The notes: generated by a model not told the origin, from the sequence alone. A DNA stretch of 64,000 nt from Flavilitoribacter nigricans DSM 23189 = NBRC 102662 (GCF_002646595.1 NZ_PDUD01000027.1:124001-188000); one strand, 5' to 3'. Positions 34,842 to 44,677 are shown, numbered from the stretch's first letter. Translations and numbers: made by a program.

Positions 34842-35315
34842 CTATCCGTAAACCTGCAATACACCAACTTCGTCGTAAGCTGCCAGTGGGGTAGGGTTGC
34901 CACTAGGGTCGTGCAGTACGATGGTAGCGATCAGTTTGTAAGCGCCTTCGGCCAGCGTGCCGTCGGGGATGGTGATCACTGCGCTGTAGTTGTTGGTCGT
35001 AGTATTGAAAGCTACGTTGACCGGTGCGGGGTTGGAACCCACTTCACCACTGCCCATCAGTTCGAAAAAGATCCGGCATTCAAAGCTCCAGCCGGCGAAA
35101 GAATTCGCCAGGGAACCGCTTTCGGACCATACGAAGTGTACGAAAAGGTCCTGTCCGGTGTTGATGATATTTACCGGCGGCGTGATGGCGGGCAGGTCAG
35201 GTGGTAAGGTCGGGCCTTCGTGCAGGTGTACATTACCGCTAATGTTGTAAAAAGTGGTTGGAAATCCATTTTCAATCGTCAACATAAGATTGGGATTTTG
35301 GGTGGCTTCCTGCAT
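34842..35315 (-). CDS. Hypothetical protein with Ig-like/beta-sandwich character
   Basis: A 157-residue protein without signal peptide. It has alternating beta-strand-like segments (LMLTIENGFPTTFYNISGNV, LFVHFVWSESGS, KLIATIVLHD) and Pro/Gly-rich turns, consistent with a small beta-sandwich. No family was recognised. It starts MQEATQNPN, with no membrane helix, so it is probably cytoplasmic or released by an unknown route. Nearby is a terminator and, in the same direction, a Cys-rich mini-ORF. Confidence 0.7.
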   Translation of the reverse strand: MQEATQNPNLMLTIENGFPTTFYNISGNVHLHEGPTLPPDLPAITPPVNIINTGQDLFVHFVWSESGSLANSFAGWSFECRIFFELMGSGEVGSNPAPVNVAFNTTTNNYSAVITIPDGTLAEGAYKLIATIVLHDPSGNPTPLAAYDEVGVLQVYG

Positions 35316-36247
35316 GCCGGTTCTTGTCGGAAGGGGAATGCAGTCCGCGCTAGTTTAAAATGGGGTTGATGAAAAAACGAGCGACAAGAACTGAGGCAAA
35401 GGTGCGACCCCGGAATTAATCCGTACTTAATTGACGATTATCACACGCTTAATTTTGGCTTAATCCGCTTAATTGGCGGTTAAAGCAAAAGTTTTTACCC
35501 TAAAACTTTCCCGCATCCTTTCGGAGCGCCGGCCTGGCTTCAATTTTTTTCACCGGATCACCTTTTGGTTACCCGTTCAGAACTGCCATTCGGTATCACC
35601 ATTTGGCGGTTAGCCATTGTAATGCGGCAATGGTTTTACTCCCGGATCGAGAAAATTGAAAAAAAATTTAAATTTTTTCCCTTTTAGAAATCCGGATGCC
35701 CGGTCCTCTCCGTAAGTATACCCGTAAACAGGAAATAAACAACCCCATAAGCTTGTTTCCGCAGAGGAAATTAGTGTAAAGACATAGCTACATCTATCTG
35801 GCTTTGAGCCGACAATGCAAATCAAGGTCACATTAAAGATGCTAATAAGACTGTAAGGGAGGCGATAAAATGTTATCGCTATTTTAGTAGGGCGGACTCG
35901 ATCCGCCCTATTTTTTTGTCATATCTTAGGGTAAGAAAATAAAACGGCTTAATTTTATACACGGAAGTCGTTCTATAATTTTCGGCCGGATCGTTGAGTA
36001 GACCCCAGGAGGTTCGGCCATCAGGAAACTCCAATTTCTCTGGTCCGGTGATTCGAGGTTTAAGTTTACCGGTCTCTCGTAACCTACTGCGACTTCTTAC
36101 GTTTAAACAGCTCTCTAACCCTCCACCAATTTGCGATCTTAACGAATTTCTGGGCGCTCGCCCGAAAATAACTGAACATACCGATCCGTGCTGTTGCCAA
36201 AACAGGACCGGATCAGGATAGGTGATCATTATCTGAAAACATTAATT
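35316..36247. other. Long intergenic region with an orphan terminator
   Basis: About 930 bp before the first GH127-type gene. It contains a strong terminator (35888-35917) with no plus-strand gene upstream, so a small RNA could end there. An imperfect palindrome, GCGATAAAATGTTATCGC, lies just before it. Minus-strand frames in 35879-36229 lack coding character. The last 300 bp upstream of the hydrolase gene have no clear promoter match. Confidence 0.5.
35888..35917 (+). terminator. Orphan intrinsic terminator
   Basis: A perfect 9-bp stem (TAGGGCGGA and TCCGCCCTA at 35888-35896 and 35902-35910) with a 5-base loop and seven T residues. It is a textbook intrinsic terminator, yet no plus-strand gene ends before it. 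Confidence 0.8.
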
Positions 36248-38662
36248 ATGAACAAGCATTTCATCCCTTACCTGTGTTTTGCTCTTGTTGCGTGTGTATC
36301 TTCCGTGGCCTGGGGCCAGGACCAACAAGATTATCCCATTACGCCCATACCATTTTCCAAAGTTGAGATCCGGGACGAGTTTTGGTCGCCCAAGATCAAG
36401 ACCAATCACGAAGTGACCATCCCCATTGCGATCCAGAAAAGCCGGGAGACCGGCCGGATCGATAATTTCCGGATTGCCGCCGGTACCAAGGAAGGACAGT
36501 TCTGTACGGAATACCCCTTCGATGATACGGACATTTATAAGATCATCGAGGCGGCCAGCTATTCCCTGCAGGTATTTCCCGATCCCGAACTGGAAGCGAC
36601 GGTAGATTCCCTCATCGATCTGGTTGGCGCCGCTCAGGAAGAAGACGGTTACCTGTATACCAACCGGACCATCGGGAAGAATCTGCATCCCTGGGCCGGT
36701 GAAAAGCGCTGGGAACTGGTACACGAACTCAGTCACGAACTCTACAACCTGGGGCATATGTACGAGGCCGCAGTGGCGCACTTCACCGCGACCGGAAAGC
36801 GCGATTTCCTGGATATTGCGATTAAAAGCGCGGATCTGGTTGATGAGGAATTCGGTCCGGGAGAAGGGCAGATCGCCAATGTGCCCGGCCATCAGGAAAT
36901 TGAGATCGGTCTGGTAAAGTTGTTCCGCGTCACAGGAGAGCAGCGCTACCTCGATCTGGCAAAATTTTTCCTGGATATCCGGGGAAGCGAAGGAGTTGGT
37001 AATCCGAAGAAATACGATCAGTCCCACCTGCCGGTCACCCAGCAGAGTGAAGCGGTTGGCCACGCCGTTCGCGGTGCGTATATGTGGACCGCCATGGCGG
37101 ATATTGCCGCCATTACCGGAGATCGGGATTACATGGATGCTATCAACCGGATCTGGCACGACATCGTCGACGGGAAATACTACATCAACGGCGGGATCGG
37201 GGCGACCAACCACGGGGAAGCTTTCGGCGATACCTACCAGCTGCCCAATATGACCGCCTATTGCGAGACCTGCGCTGCGGTCGGCAATGCCTTCTGGAAC
37301 CACCGCATGTTCCTGATGACGGGAGACAGTAAATTCATCGATGTGCTGGAACGCAGCATGTACAACAATATCCTGGATGGGGTTTCGCTGTCCGGCGATC
37401 ACTTTTTCTATCCCAATCCGCTGGCGTCTGACGGCCGCCACGAACGGCAGGAATGGTTCGGCTGCGCCTGCTGCCCGCCCAACGTAGCTCGCTTTCTGCC
37501 GTCCATGCCGGGCTACATCTACGCGCAGCAGGACACGGATGTATACGTCAACCTGTACATTACCAGCGGCACGGAAATGAATGTCGGCGGCAAAGCCCTG
37601 AAACTGGAGCAAACCAGCGAATTTCCCTGGGAGGGAGGCGTAGAGATCCGGGTCACGGCACCGGAACCCGTTGGCGCCAAACTCAAACTCCGGGTGCCCG
37701 GCTACGTGCAGGATCGACCGGTGCCCAGCGACCTGTACAAATACGTCGGCGCAAAAAATCAACCCTTCGTCATGAAGATCAACGGGCAGGCGTATCCTTA
37801 CGTGATCGACAGTCTCGGATACATTTCGGTAGAGCACGTCTGGAATCAGCGCAATTCCATCCAGATCGATTTCCCGATGGAGGTCAAAAAAGTGAAAGCC
37901 CACGAAGGCGTTACCCAGAATACCGGCAAAGTGGCCATCGAACGGGGCCCGATTCTGTATGCGGCCGAATGGCCGGACAATCCCTACAACAAAGTACTGA
38001 GCCTGGTGCTGGACGAAACGACCGAGCTGAAGCCGAAACGATCCAATATTCTGGGGGGTACTTATACCATCCGCGGTAAAGCGAAAATGGCTGCCAAAAA
38101 ACTGGACGGCTCGGTGATGCTGAGCAAAAGTGATAAACTGACCCTGATCCCCTATCACCTCTGGAATAACCGCGGGGCCGGCGAAATGACCGTCTGGCTG
38201 GCAACGGACGTCGCCCATGCCGATCCCGTACCCGCTCCGACTATTGCGCGCACCAGCAAGGTGTCCGCCTCGGTAGACACCAAAGCAACCGTCGCGCTCA
38301 ACGATCAGCGGTATCCGGAGCATTCGAACGATCACAGTATTTCCTACCTGCACTGGTGGCCCAAGAAGGCGACGACCGAATGGGTGCAATTCGATTTTGA
38401 CGCGCCGAAAAGCGTATCAAAAGTCCAGGTCTACTGGTACGATGACGGACCCAACGGCGGATGCCGCATTCCGGCTTCCTGGAAGGTGCAGTACCACCGG
38501 GCGGAAGGCTGGCACGATGTCGTGCCGACCGGAGAGTATACGATCACGAAGGATGATTGGGATACGATCGAGTTCAACCCGGTGAATACTGGCATGCTCC
38601 GCGTGGTTGTCGAACTTCCGAAAGAATACGCAACCGGACTCTACGAAGTCATCATTGAGTGA
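36248..38662 (+). CDS. GH127-family beta-L-arabinofuranosidase, exported
   Basis: An 804-residue enzyme from the ATG at 36248, which opens a signal peptide (HFIPYLCFALVACVSSVAWG). The catalytic six-hairpin (alpha/alpha)6 domain follows. The zinc-cysteine site of GH127 is complete: E340 and C342 in CETCAAV, and C408-C409 in FGCACCPPN, with one of the last two acting as the nucleophile in the known enzyme HypBA1. A late domain (about residues 680-804; WVQFDFDAPKSVSKVQVYWY) looks like a carbohydrate-binding beta-sandwich of the F5/8 type. It should remove beta-L-arabinofuranose from plant or algal glycans in the periplasm. Confidence 0.92.
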   Translation: MNKHFIPYLCFALVACVSSVAWGQDQQDYPITPIPFSKVEIRDEFWSPKIKTNHEVTIPIAIQKSRETGRIDNFRIAAGTKEGQFCTEYPFDDTDIYKIIEAASYSLQVFPDPELEATVDSLIDLVGAAQEEDGYLYTNRTIGKNLHPWAGEKRWELVHELSHELYNLGHMYEAAVAHFTATGKRDFLDIAIKSADLVDEEFGPGEGQIANVPGHQEIEIGLVKLFRVTGEQRYLDLAKFFLDIRGSEGVGNPKKYDQSHLPVTQQSEAVGHAVRGAYMWTAMADIAAITGDRDYMDAINRIWHDIVDGKYYINGGIGATNHGEAFGDTYQLPNMTAYCETCAAVGNAFWNHRMFLMTGDSKFIDVLERSMYNNILDGVSLSGDHFFYPNPLASDGRHERQEWFGCACCPPNVARFLPSMPGYIYAQQDTDVYVNLYITSGTEMNVGGKALKLEQTSEFPWEGGVEIRVTAPEPVGAKLKLRVPGYVQDRPVPSDLYKYVGAKNQPFVMKINGQAYPYVIDSLGYISVEHVWNQRNSIQIDFPMEVKKVKAHEGVTQNTGKVAIERGPILYAAEWPDNPYNKVLSLVLDETTELKPKRSNILGGTYTIRGKAKMAAKKLDGSVMLSKSDKLTLIPYHLWNNRGAGEMTVWLATDVAHADPVPAPTIARTSKVSASVDTKATVALNDQRYPEHSNDHSISYLHWWPKKATTEWVQFDFDAPKSVSKVQVYWYDDGPNGGCRIPASWKVQYHRAEGWHDVVPTGEYTITKDDWDTIEFNPVNTGMLRVVVELPKEYATGLYEVIIE

Positions 38663-39055
38663 TATATTCGACCATAAAAAGAATCGGCTGCAAACATGAA
38701 TCACCCCGGATTTTATAAAAGGCGGTGTATGACCTCAGAGAGGTCGAATATTCGTAGAATTTAGCATGGATAAGCATTTTCCGACCTCAGGGAGGTCGCA
38801 CATTTACCACATTGCTCCATGTTGTGCGACCTCCCTGAGGTCGAAACCAGCATTTCGACTATTTTTCTACGAATGTTTAACCTCTACGAGGTCATTTTTG
38901 AGTCCTGAAAAAATTCAGGATGACTCATGTTTGCGGCTGATGACAAACCAGAAGGGCTGTTTAAGAATCAAGACAGTCGCGTACTCGCTTAGATACCAAT
39001 GGTCGCGCAGCAAGACCGGAACGTACTTTATAATTGTGCAGCTTAAGCAAGATCT
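38663..39055. other. Intergenic region with composite repeat copy B
   Basis: About 390 bp between the two GH127-type genes. Most of it is the composite palindromic element at 38719-38922; the last 130 bp before the next ATG show no further feature. Confidence 0.6.
38719..38922. repeat. Composite palindromic repeat, copy B (inverted)
   Basis: Reverse complement of the element at 3962-4120: the same palindromes GACCTC-N3-GAGGTC, the same linkers and the same TCCTGAAAAAATTCAGGA end. Unlike copy A it carries an extra inverted repeat in its middle, 38782-38801 with 38824-38843, a perfect 20-bp stem with a 22-base loop, so one module has been duplicated as a mirror image. It is 204 bp long against 159 bp for copy A. 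Confidence 0.82.
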
Positions 39056-41416
39056 ATGAATACCAAGTTGAAACTACTGGTGGCTACCGGTATGATGCTC
39101 TTTATCGGTGCTTGCAGTACCACGCCGATCACCCAGCAGGAAGGAAGCGGGAAACCGGTGGAAGCTTTTCCCATCACTCAGGTGGAATTGCTGCCGGGCC
39201 CTTTCCTGCACGCTACGGAACTGAATGTCGAATCGCTACTCAGCTACGAGCCGGATCGCCTATTGGCAAAATTCCGTTCCGAAGCCGGCCTGGAACCAAA
39301 AGCAGAACACTACAAAGGCTGGGAAGCGGAGACGATCGCCGGCCACACCCTGGGTCATCACCTGAGCGCCTGCGCACTGATGTATCAGTCTACCGGTGAC
39401 CAGCGGTTTCTGGACCGGGTCAATTATATCGTCGACGAGCTGGAGGCCGTGCAAAATGCCAACGGCAACGGCTATGTTGGGGCATTTACCAATGGTCGGC
39501 AGATCTTTGAGGAGCAGATCGCCAAAGGGGAGATCCGTTCCCAGGGTTTCGACCTCAATGGGATCTGGGCTCCGTTTTATACCCACCACAAGGTGCTGGC
39601 CGGATTGCGCGACGCTTACCGTCTGGCCGGAAACGAAAAGGCACTCGAGATCGGGAAGGGATTCGGCACTTGGATCGGTACGATCGTGCTGGATCTAAAC
39701 AACGAGCAGGTACAAAAAATGCTGCACTGCGAATTCGGAGGGGTACAGGAAACCCTGGCCCAGTTGTACGAGGACAGCGGAGATGAAAAATTTCTGGAGA
39801 TCGCCCGGGTTTTCCACCACGAGGACATTGTGGATCCGCTGGCGCGGGGAGAAGATATCCTGCCCAATAAACACGGCAATACCCAGATCCCAAAGATGAT
39901 CGCTTCGGCTACCCTCTACGAACTGACCGGAGAAGAGCAGGATCGCCGTCCGGCGGAATTTTTCTGGAATACGGTAGTCGACCATCATACGTACGTCACC
40001 GGCGGACACGGCAATCACGAATATTTCGGCCAACCCGATCAACTGACCAATCGGCTGAGTGATGAAACAACCGAAACCTGTAATGTCTACAATATGCTGA
40101 AGCTATCGCGCCATCTGTTCCAGTGGGAACCGAGCGCGGCGGTAGCCGATTATTACGAACGGGCGCTGTTCAACCACATCCTGGCGTCCCAGCATCCGGA
40201 AAGTGGCCGGGTGATCTACAACCTCTCCCTGGAAATGGGCGGGTACAAGATCTACCAAAACCCGGAATGGTTCACCTGCTGTGTAGGTTCCGGTATGGAA
40301 ACCCACAGCAAATACGGAGCGAATATTTACTACCACAATGAAGAGGAGCTTTACGTCAGCCAGTATATGGCTTCGGTGCTCGATTGGGAGGAAAAGGGCC
40401 TGAAACTTCGGCAGGAAACCAGTTACCCGGAGGAGCAGGGCAGTCAGTTTTTGTTGGAATTGGTGGATGACCGGCAATTTACGTTGTATCTCCGGTACCC
40501 ATACTGGGCGCAGGAAGGGGTGAATGTTACCATCAACGGGGAAGCGCAAACGGTAGAGGCAGCACCCGGCAGTTTTCTGGCTATTGACCGCAGCTGGAAA
40601 AACGGGGATAAGATCAGGATCGACTTCCCGTTCAGTTTGCGCCTGGAGGCCATGCCGGACGATGAAGACCGGATCGCCGTTTTTTACGGCCCGGTCCTGC
40701 TGGCCGGAGACCTCGGTCCGGTAGAGGACGAGGCCGCTTACACGCCCGAATACGTACCGGTCTTTATGTCGGAAGAACGCTCGCCGGAGGCCTGGCTGGA
40801 AGCGGTGCCCGGCGAGGTCAATACCTTCAAAAGTAAGGAGGTCGGCAAACCAAGAGATATTGTCTTCAAACCATTCTATAAAACCCACGACCGGCGTTAT
40901 TCGGTATATTTTGACCTGTTCAATCAACAGCGCTGGGAAGAGCGGCAGGCGGAATACCAAGCCGAACTGGAACGCAAGAAACAACTGGAATCGATTACCT
41001 ACGATGCTTTCCAGCCGGGAGAAATGCAGGCGGAGCGCAACCACAATTTCCGGGGTGACAAGCTCAATATCATGGAGGATTTCAAGGGCCGCAAAGCCCG
41101 GGGTTCGGAACGCGGCGGCTGGCTGGCCTTCGATATGAAGGTGGAACAGGGCACGCCGATGGCGCTGAATCTGGAGTACTGGGGGGGCTTTACCGGTTCC
41201 AAAACTTTTGATATTCTGATCAATGACCAAAAAGTCGCTACCGAAAATATCAGCGGTAAACAGGATGGTGCCTTTATCGATGTGAATTACGATATTCCCA
41301 CTGAGATCACCGATGCCACGGATAAGATCACCGTGAAATTTGAACCCCACGTCGGCCACCGGTCGGGACCATTCTTTTACGCCCGGACCGTCCGGAAGCG
41401 GGAGGATCCACAATAA
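39056..41416 (+). CDS. GH127/GH146-like beta-L-arabinofuranosidase lipoprotein
   Basis: A 786-residue enzyme with a lipobox (MLFIGACST; Cys20). The catalytic domain has the same zinc-cysteine site as the previous gene at the same residue numbers: E340 and C342 in TTETCNV and C408-C409 in FTCCVGSG. The surrounding sequence differs greatly (GHTLGHHLSACALMYQ, YTHHKVLAGLRDAYRLAG), nearer to the GH146 branch. A C-terminal extension (about 650-786) includes a helical stretch and a beta domain with WLAFDMKVEQGTPMALNLEY. It probably removes terminal beta-L-arabinofuranose at the membrane surface. With the upstream paralogue it forms an arabinan-degrading pair. Confidence 0.9.
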   Translation: MNTKLKLLVATGMMLFIGACSTTPITQQEGSGKPVEAFPITQVELLPGPFLHATELNVESLLSYEPDRLLAKFRSEAGLEPKAEHYKGWEAETIAGHTLGHHLSACALMYQSTGDQRFLDRVNYIVDELEAVQNANGNGYVGAFTNGRQIFEEQIAKGEIRSQGFDLNGIWAPFYTHHKVLAGLRDAYRLAGNEKALEIGKGFGTWIGTIVLDLNNEQVQKMLHCEFGGVQETLAQLYEDSGDEKFLEIARVFHHEDIVDPLARGEDILPNKHGNTQIPKMIASATLYELTGEEQDRRPAEFFWNTVVDHHTYVTGGHGNHEYFGQPDQLTNRLSDETTETCNVYNMLKLSRHLFQWEPSAAVADYYERALFNHILASQHPESGRVIYNLSLEMGGYKIYQNPEWFTCCVGSGMETHSKYGANIYYHNEEELYVSQYMASVLDWEEKGLKLRQETSYPEEQGSQFLLELVDDRQFTLYLRYPYWAQEGVNVTINGEAQTVEAAPGSFLAIDRSWKNGDKIRIDFPFSLRLEAMPDDEDRIAVFYGPVLLAGDLGPVEDEAAYTPEYVPVFMSEERSPEAWLEAVPGEVNTFKSKEVGKPRDIVFKPFYKTHDRRYSVYFDLFNQQRWEERQAEYQAELERKKQLESITYDAFQPGEMQAERNHNFRGDKLNIMEDFKGRKARGSERGGWLAFDMKVEQGTPMALNLEYWGGFTGSKTFDILINDQKVATENISGKQDGAFIDVNYDIPTEITDATDKITVKFEPHVGHRSGPFFYARTVRKREDPQ

Positions 41417-41484
41417 GCTTGCAATTGCCTTTAACGTAAGACCGGTGCACCCATTGAATTCGTGTACCGCATAAAATATTGAAC

Positions 41485-43200
41485 ATGAAAAAACTCGTAC
41501 CCTTCCTTTGTCTGCTGTTTATACTTTCCAGCGGTTTTGCCCATCCGCTACCTCCCGATTCGGAGATCCCCGAATGGATGACCCAGTACCGGGCGGATTA
41601 CGGGGCGCTCAATCGACTGTACAATATCTGGGGAACGGAGGAATACACCCAGCGGATGACCGGCCTGGTGGATCAATACCTGGCCAAACTGGAGGAGCTG
41701 GATTACGATGCTCTGAGCCTGGATGCCAAGATCGATTACCAGTTATTTCGCCGGCAGTTGCGGGAAGCTGCGCTCAATCTGCAGCAGGACGCGCTGGAGT
41801 TGGAGGAAGCCAAATCCCTCTTTCCTTTCGGAGAGGAGATCTACCAACTGGTAAGCGAGCAACGCCGGGGCGCGCAGCCCCAACCCAAAGCCGTAGCTGC
41901 TCGCGTCAATGATTTGAACAAAGCGATCAGCGCTTCGATCAAAAGCGTACAAAAAGGCGATACGCTGGACGCCAAAGTTGCCCGTCCGGCGGCTCGCCAT
42001 ATCGATGATATGCGGGAAGCGCTGGAGAAATATTATCAGTTCTACGACGATTACGATCCGCTTTTTAGCTGGTGGATGAAGCAACCCTACAGCGAGACCG
42101 ACGAACTATTGAAACAGTACGAAAGCCTGCTCAAAAAGAAAAACCGGGTAGAAAGCAATCAGCGCCGGGACCAGTCGGGGATTGTAGGCAATCCCATCGG
42201 AGATGCGGAGATCCGGCGTCGACTGATCTACGAGATGATCCCCTACAGTCCGGAAGAACTGATCCAGATCGCCGAAATGGAATTTGCCTGGTGCGACCGG
42301 GAAATGCTTAAGGCTTCCCGCGAACTGGGCTACGGCGAGGAATGGCACGATGCCCTCGAACACGTCAAGGAGACTTACGTGGAACCGGGCAAACAGCCGG
42401 AAGTGATCAAGCGCCTGTACGACGAGTCGGTCGCTTTTATCAAAGAAAATAACCTGATCACGGTACCCGAGTTGTGCGAAGAGACCTGGCGGATGAATAT
42501 GATGTCCGAAGAACGGCAACGGGTCAATCCCTTTTTCACCGGAGGGGAAGTCATCTCCATTTCCTACCCGACCAGCGAAATGACCCACGAGGAAAAAATG
42601 ATGAGCATGCGCGGGAACAATCCGCATTTTTCCCGGGCGACGGTCCACCACGAGCTGATCCCCGGCCACGGACTGCAGATGTTCATGAATCAGCGTTACA
42701 AACCCTACCGCCGTACCTGGAACGGTTTCTGGGGCGAAGGCTGGGCGCTGTACTGGGAACGCCTGCTCTGGGATCAGGGGTTTCCCGAATCTCCGGAGGA
42801 CCGCATCGGGATGTTGTTCTGGCGAATGCACCGCTGTGCCCGGATCATCTTTTCCCTGAAATACCATATGGGCGAGTGGACGCCACAGGAATGTATCGAC
42901 TTTCTGGTAGAGCGGGTCGGCCACGAACGGGCCAACGCGGAAGGTGAGGTCCGCCGTTCCTTCACGGGCGGTTACGATCCCCTGTACCAACTGGCTTATA
43001 TGATCGGGGGCCTGCAGTTTGAATCTCTGAAAGAAGCGCTGGTCGACAGTGGAAAAATGAGTTTCCGCGAGTTCCACGACCGCATTCTGAAAGAGAACCA
43101 GATGCCGGTGGAACTGGTACGGGCCATCTTGATGGAAGACGCTCCGGAAAAGGATTTTGTCACCAAGTGGCGCTTTTACGACCTGAAGAAACGCCCTTAA
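41485..43200 (+). CDS. DUF885-family metallopeptidase-like protein, exported
   Basis: A 571-residue protein from the ATG at 41485, two codons inside the open frame. It has a signal peptide (KKLVPFLCLLFILSSGFAHP). The metal-site motif of DUF885 is visible at residues 388-397 (HHELIPGHGL), with H389, E390 and H395 as probable zinc ligands or catalytic residues, and a helical body rich in charged residues. The family is thought to cleave peptides, in some members dipeptides, in the periplasm. It follows the arabinofuranosidase gene by 68 bp on the same strand, so a shared transcript is likely. Its role beside glycan enzymes may be glycopeptide processing; that is inference. Confidence 0.88.
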   Translation: MKKLVPFLCLLFILSSGFAHPLPPDSEIPEWMTQYRADYGALNRLYNIWGTEEYTQRMTGLVDQYLAKLEELDYDALSLDAKIDYQLFRRQLREAALNLQQDALELEEAKSLFPFGEEIYQLVSEQRRGAQPQPKAVAARVNDLNKAISASIKSVQKGDTLDAKVARPAARHIDDMREALEKYYQFYDDYDPLFSWWMKQPYSETDELLKQYESLLKKKNRVESNQRRDQSGIVGNPIGDAEIRRRLIYEMIPYSPEELIQIAEMEFAWCDREMLKASRELGYGEEWHDALEHVKETYVEPGKQPEVIKRLYDESVAFIKENNLITVPELCEETWRMNMMSEERQRVNPFFTGGEVISISYPTSEMTHEEKMMSMRGNNPHFSRATVHHELIPGHGLQMFMNQRYKPYRRTWNGFWGEGWALYWERLLWDQGFPESPEDRIGMLFWRMHRCARIIFSLKYHMGEWTPQECIDFLVERVGHERANAEGEVRRSFTGGYDPLYQLAYMIGGLQFESLKEALVDSGKMSFREFHDRILKENQMPVELVRAILMEDAPEKDFVTKWRFYDLKKRP

Positions 43201-43657
43201 CCAATAGCAAAAAAATAAGCCCGCAAAGTGCGGGCTTATCGAAAACTGATCATCCATTTATTGTGGCCATTTCTTGAACGGATGGCGATCAGCGCTAAGA
43301 AAACTGGGATTTAGTTGGCCCCGCGCGGTCCGGACAGGGGATGATCGGACCGTTAGCGAATCCTGCGTGCTCCCACACGCTCAACTGGGGTTATACAAGT
43401 TCTAAAAACAATAACAGGGTTTTAAGGGGCAAATTTGTTTCCGTAGCATTCTGCTGAGCATCATAGGGTTAACTGGGTGTTGGGGCGTAGTCATTTTACT
43501 GGACATCAGGTGTTTGGTAGACGATGGTGAACCCACTGGTCTCACTGCCTGATGCATCGTTGCTCAGCAATAGTGATTTACAATTTCAATTGTCCTGGAT
43601 GTCATGATTATTTTGGGTTTAGTTACATTACAAAGTTACGGGAACGAGTTATGGGGC
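43201..43657. other. Intergenic region with a minus-strand terminator
   Basis: About 460 bp. At its left is a minus-strand terminator (43209-43239). The remainder has only short minus-strand frames with no convincing start or coding bias, including one of 51 codons ending in ICPLKPCYCF and one of 13 ending in a single Cys; I do not support these as genes. Confidence 0.45.
43209..43239 (-). terminator. Intrinsic terminator on the minus strand
   Basis: An 11-bp stem (ATAAGCCCGCA and its complement, 43215-43225 and 43229-43239) with a 3-base loop. On the minus strand it is followed by seven T residues (43215-43209). It lies about 420 bp beyond the stop of the minus-strand membrane protein, so an untranslated 3' tail or an extra small transcript is implied. 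The same hairpin also sits just past the plus-strand DUF885 stop. Confidence 0.65.
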
Positions 43658-44416
43658 TCAACTACCAATTGTGGGAGGATCGTTTCTGTCGGGAGGGATG
43701 AACAAAGCATATCTGCCATAAAAGAAGCCTAAGGAGAGGAATAAATTTCCAATGATATCCAATACGTTGCTTGCCGAATATAATTTGACATAAAGGATAA
43801 AATCACGTGCATAAATGTAATCCCCGGTAAGATCAAGAAATAGTGAAAGCAACTCTGGTAAAAGTATACCAATACTAATCCATAAGTATGGATTTTTTTT
43901 AAGCGGAATCCTAAGAGAGTAACTACGGGAATACCATAAATAAGAGAGTGGCAGTAAAATTAAAAATACGCCCTCAAGAACTGGATTTAAGTTTCCAGGA
44001 GCATGGTATCCTTCGATAAAACAATGGTTGATCAAAGCTACAACAGAAAGTATACAGCTTAATGGAAATATGAAACGTTGAAAGGTGTTTTTGGGAAATA
44101 ACGTGCTGTAAAACCAGCCAACCAAGAGGAAGTTTTTCAGATAATACAAAATCAGAAGAAAGAAAGTGTTCTGGATCTTGAAATAAGCAATAAAGTCCTT
44201 GATCCAGTGAAATCGATTAGCAGACACCCAGATCACTCCTTGCTCGAATAGATTTACAAATAGGGTAACCAAACAATAGTAAAAAACAATTCTGAGCGGC
44301 TTGTTCCAATACTTCCGGTAAAAGATGGCTACGAATACGGGAATTGCCATAGTCGCTATGGTAAATCTACCGAATGAGATTAGAAAATCGTTCCAGTAAC
44401 TTTCTATCGGGGGCAC
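43658..44416 (-). CDS. Hypothetical multi-pass membrane protein
   Basis: A 252-residue protein with about seven hydrophobic helices (IATMAIPVFVAIFY, IVFYYCLVTLFVNLFEQ, FFLLILYYLKNFLLVGWFY and others) and no recognised family motif. It is noticeably AT-rich compared with the flanking genes. It belongs to a minus-strand group with the Gly-tailed protein and the cysteine protease, but a hairpin at 44536-44573 separates it from them, so it may have its own transcript. Function is unknown. Confidence 0.72.
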   Translation of the reverse strand: MPPIESYWNDFLISFGRFTIATMAIPVFVAIFYRKYWNKPLRIVFYYCLVTLFVNLFEQGVIWVSANRFHWIKDFIAYFKIQNTFFLLILYYLKNFLLVGWFYSTLFPKNTFQRFIFPLSCILSVVALINHCFIEGYHAPGNLNPVLEGVFLILLPLSYLWYSRSYSLRIPLKKNPYLWISIGILLPELLSLFLDLTGDYIYARDFILYVKLYSASNVLDIIGNLFLSLGFFYGRYALFIPPDRNDPPTIGS

Positions 44417-44535
44417 CTTTCTAAGTTTTAAAATTATTTAAAAATGGATAAAGGAAATGGTTTATTCCTCAAGTAGACTAATGCATTATTTCCCTCGGAA
44501 CATTAATATTTCCCAAGCATCTATTTCTAAATCTG

Positions 44536-44573
44536 GCTGCCAGTGAAGGAATAGGTTTTATTTCACTGGCAGC
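44536..44573 (-). terminator. 12-bp hairpin downstream of the Gly-tailed protein gene
   Basis: The arms 44536-44547 and 44562-44573 (GCTGCCAGTGAA and its complement) are perfect, with a 14-base loop. It lies about 105 bp past the minus-strand stop at 44678. The T-run is weak, so termination may rely on the stem. Confidence 0.5.
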
Positions 44574-44677
44574 TATCGTATTTTAAAGCTTATTGAATTC
44601 AACCAATTAGTACCAAAGAAATCCAGCCTTATCGGATAGAGATCTTGGGTGCGATTGACAGATAAGCTCTAATTTTT

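Noticed and set aside
35879-36229. A 116-codon minus-strand frame upstream of the first GH127-type gene
   Set aside because: No coding bias, no family character and no ribosome site; probably a chance frame.
36242-38389. A very long (715-codon) minus-strand frame opposite the first GH127-type gene
   Set aside because: It is the shadow of a well-supported plus-strand enzyme; GC-biased codons keep the antisense frame open.
40103-41413. A 436-codon minus-strand frame opposite the second arabinofuranosidase
   Set aside because: Antisense shadow with no recognisable protein features.
43270-43640. Short minus-strand frames (13 and 51 codons) beside the AT-rich stretch, one ending in Cys-rich residues
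   Set aside because: No start context, no conservation that can be seen and overlapping frames; not enough to call a peptide gene.
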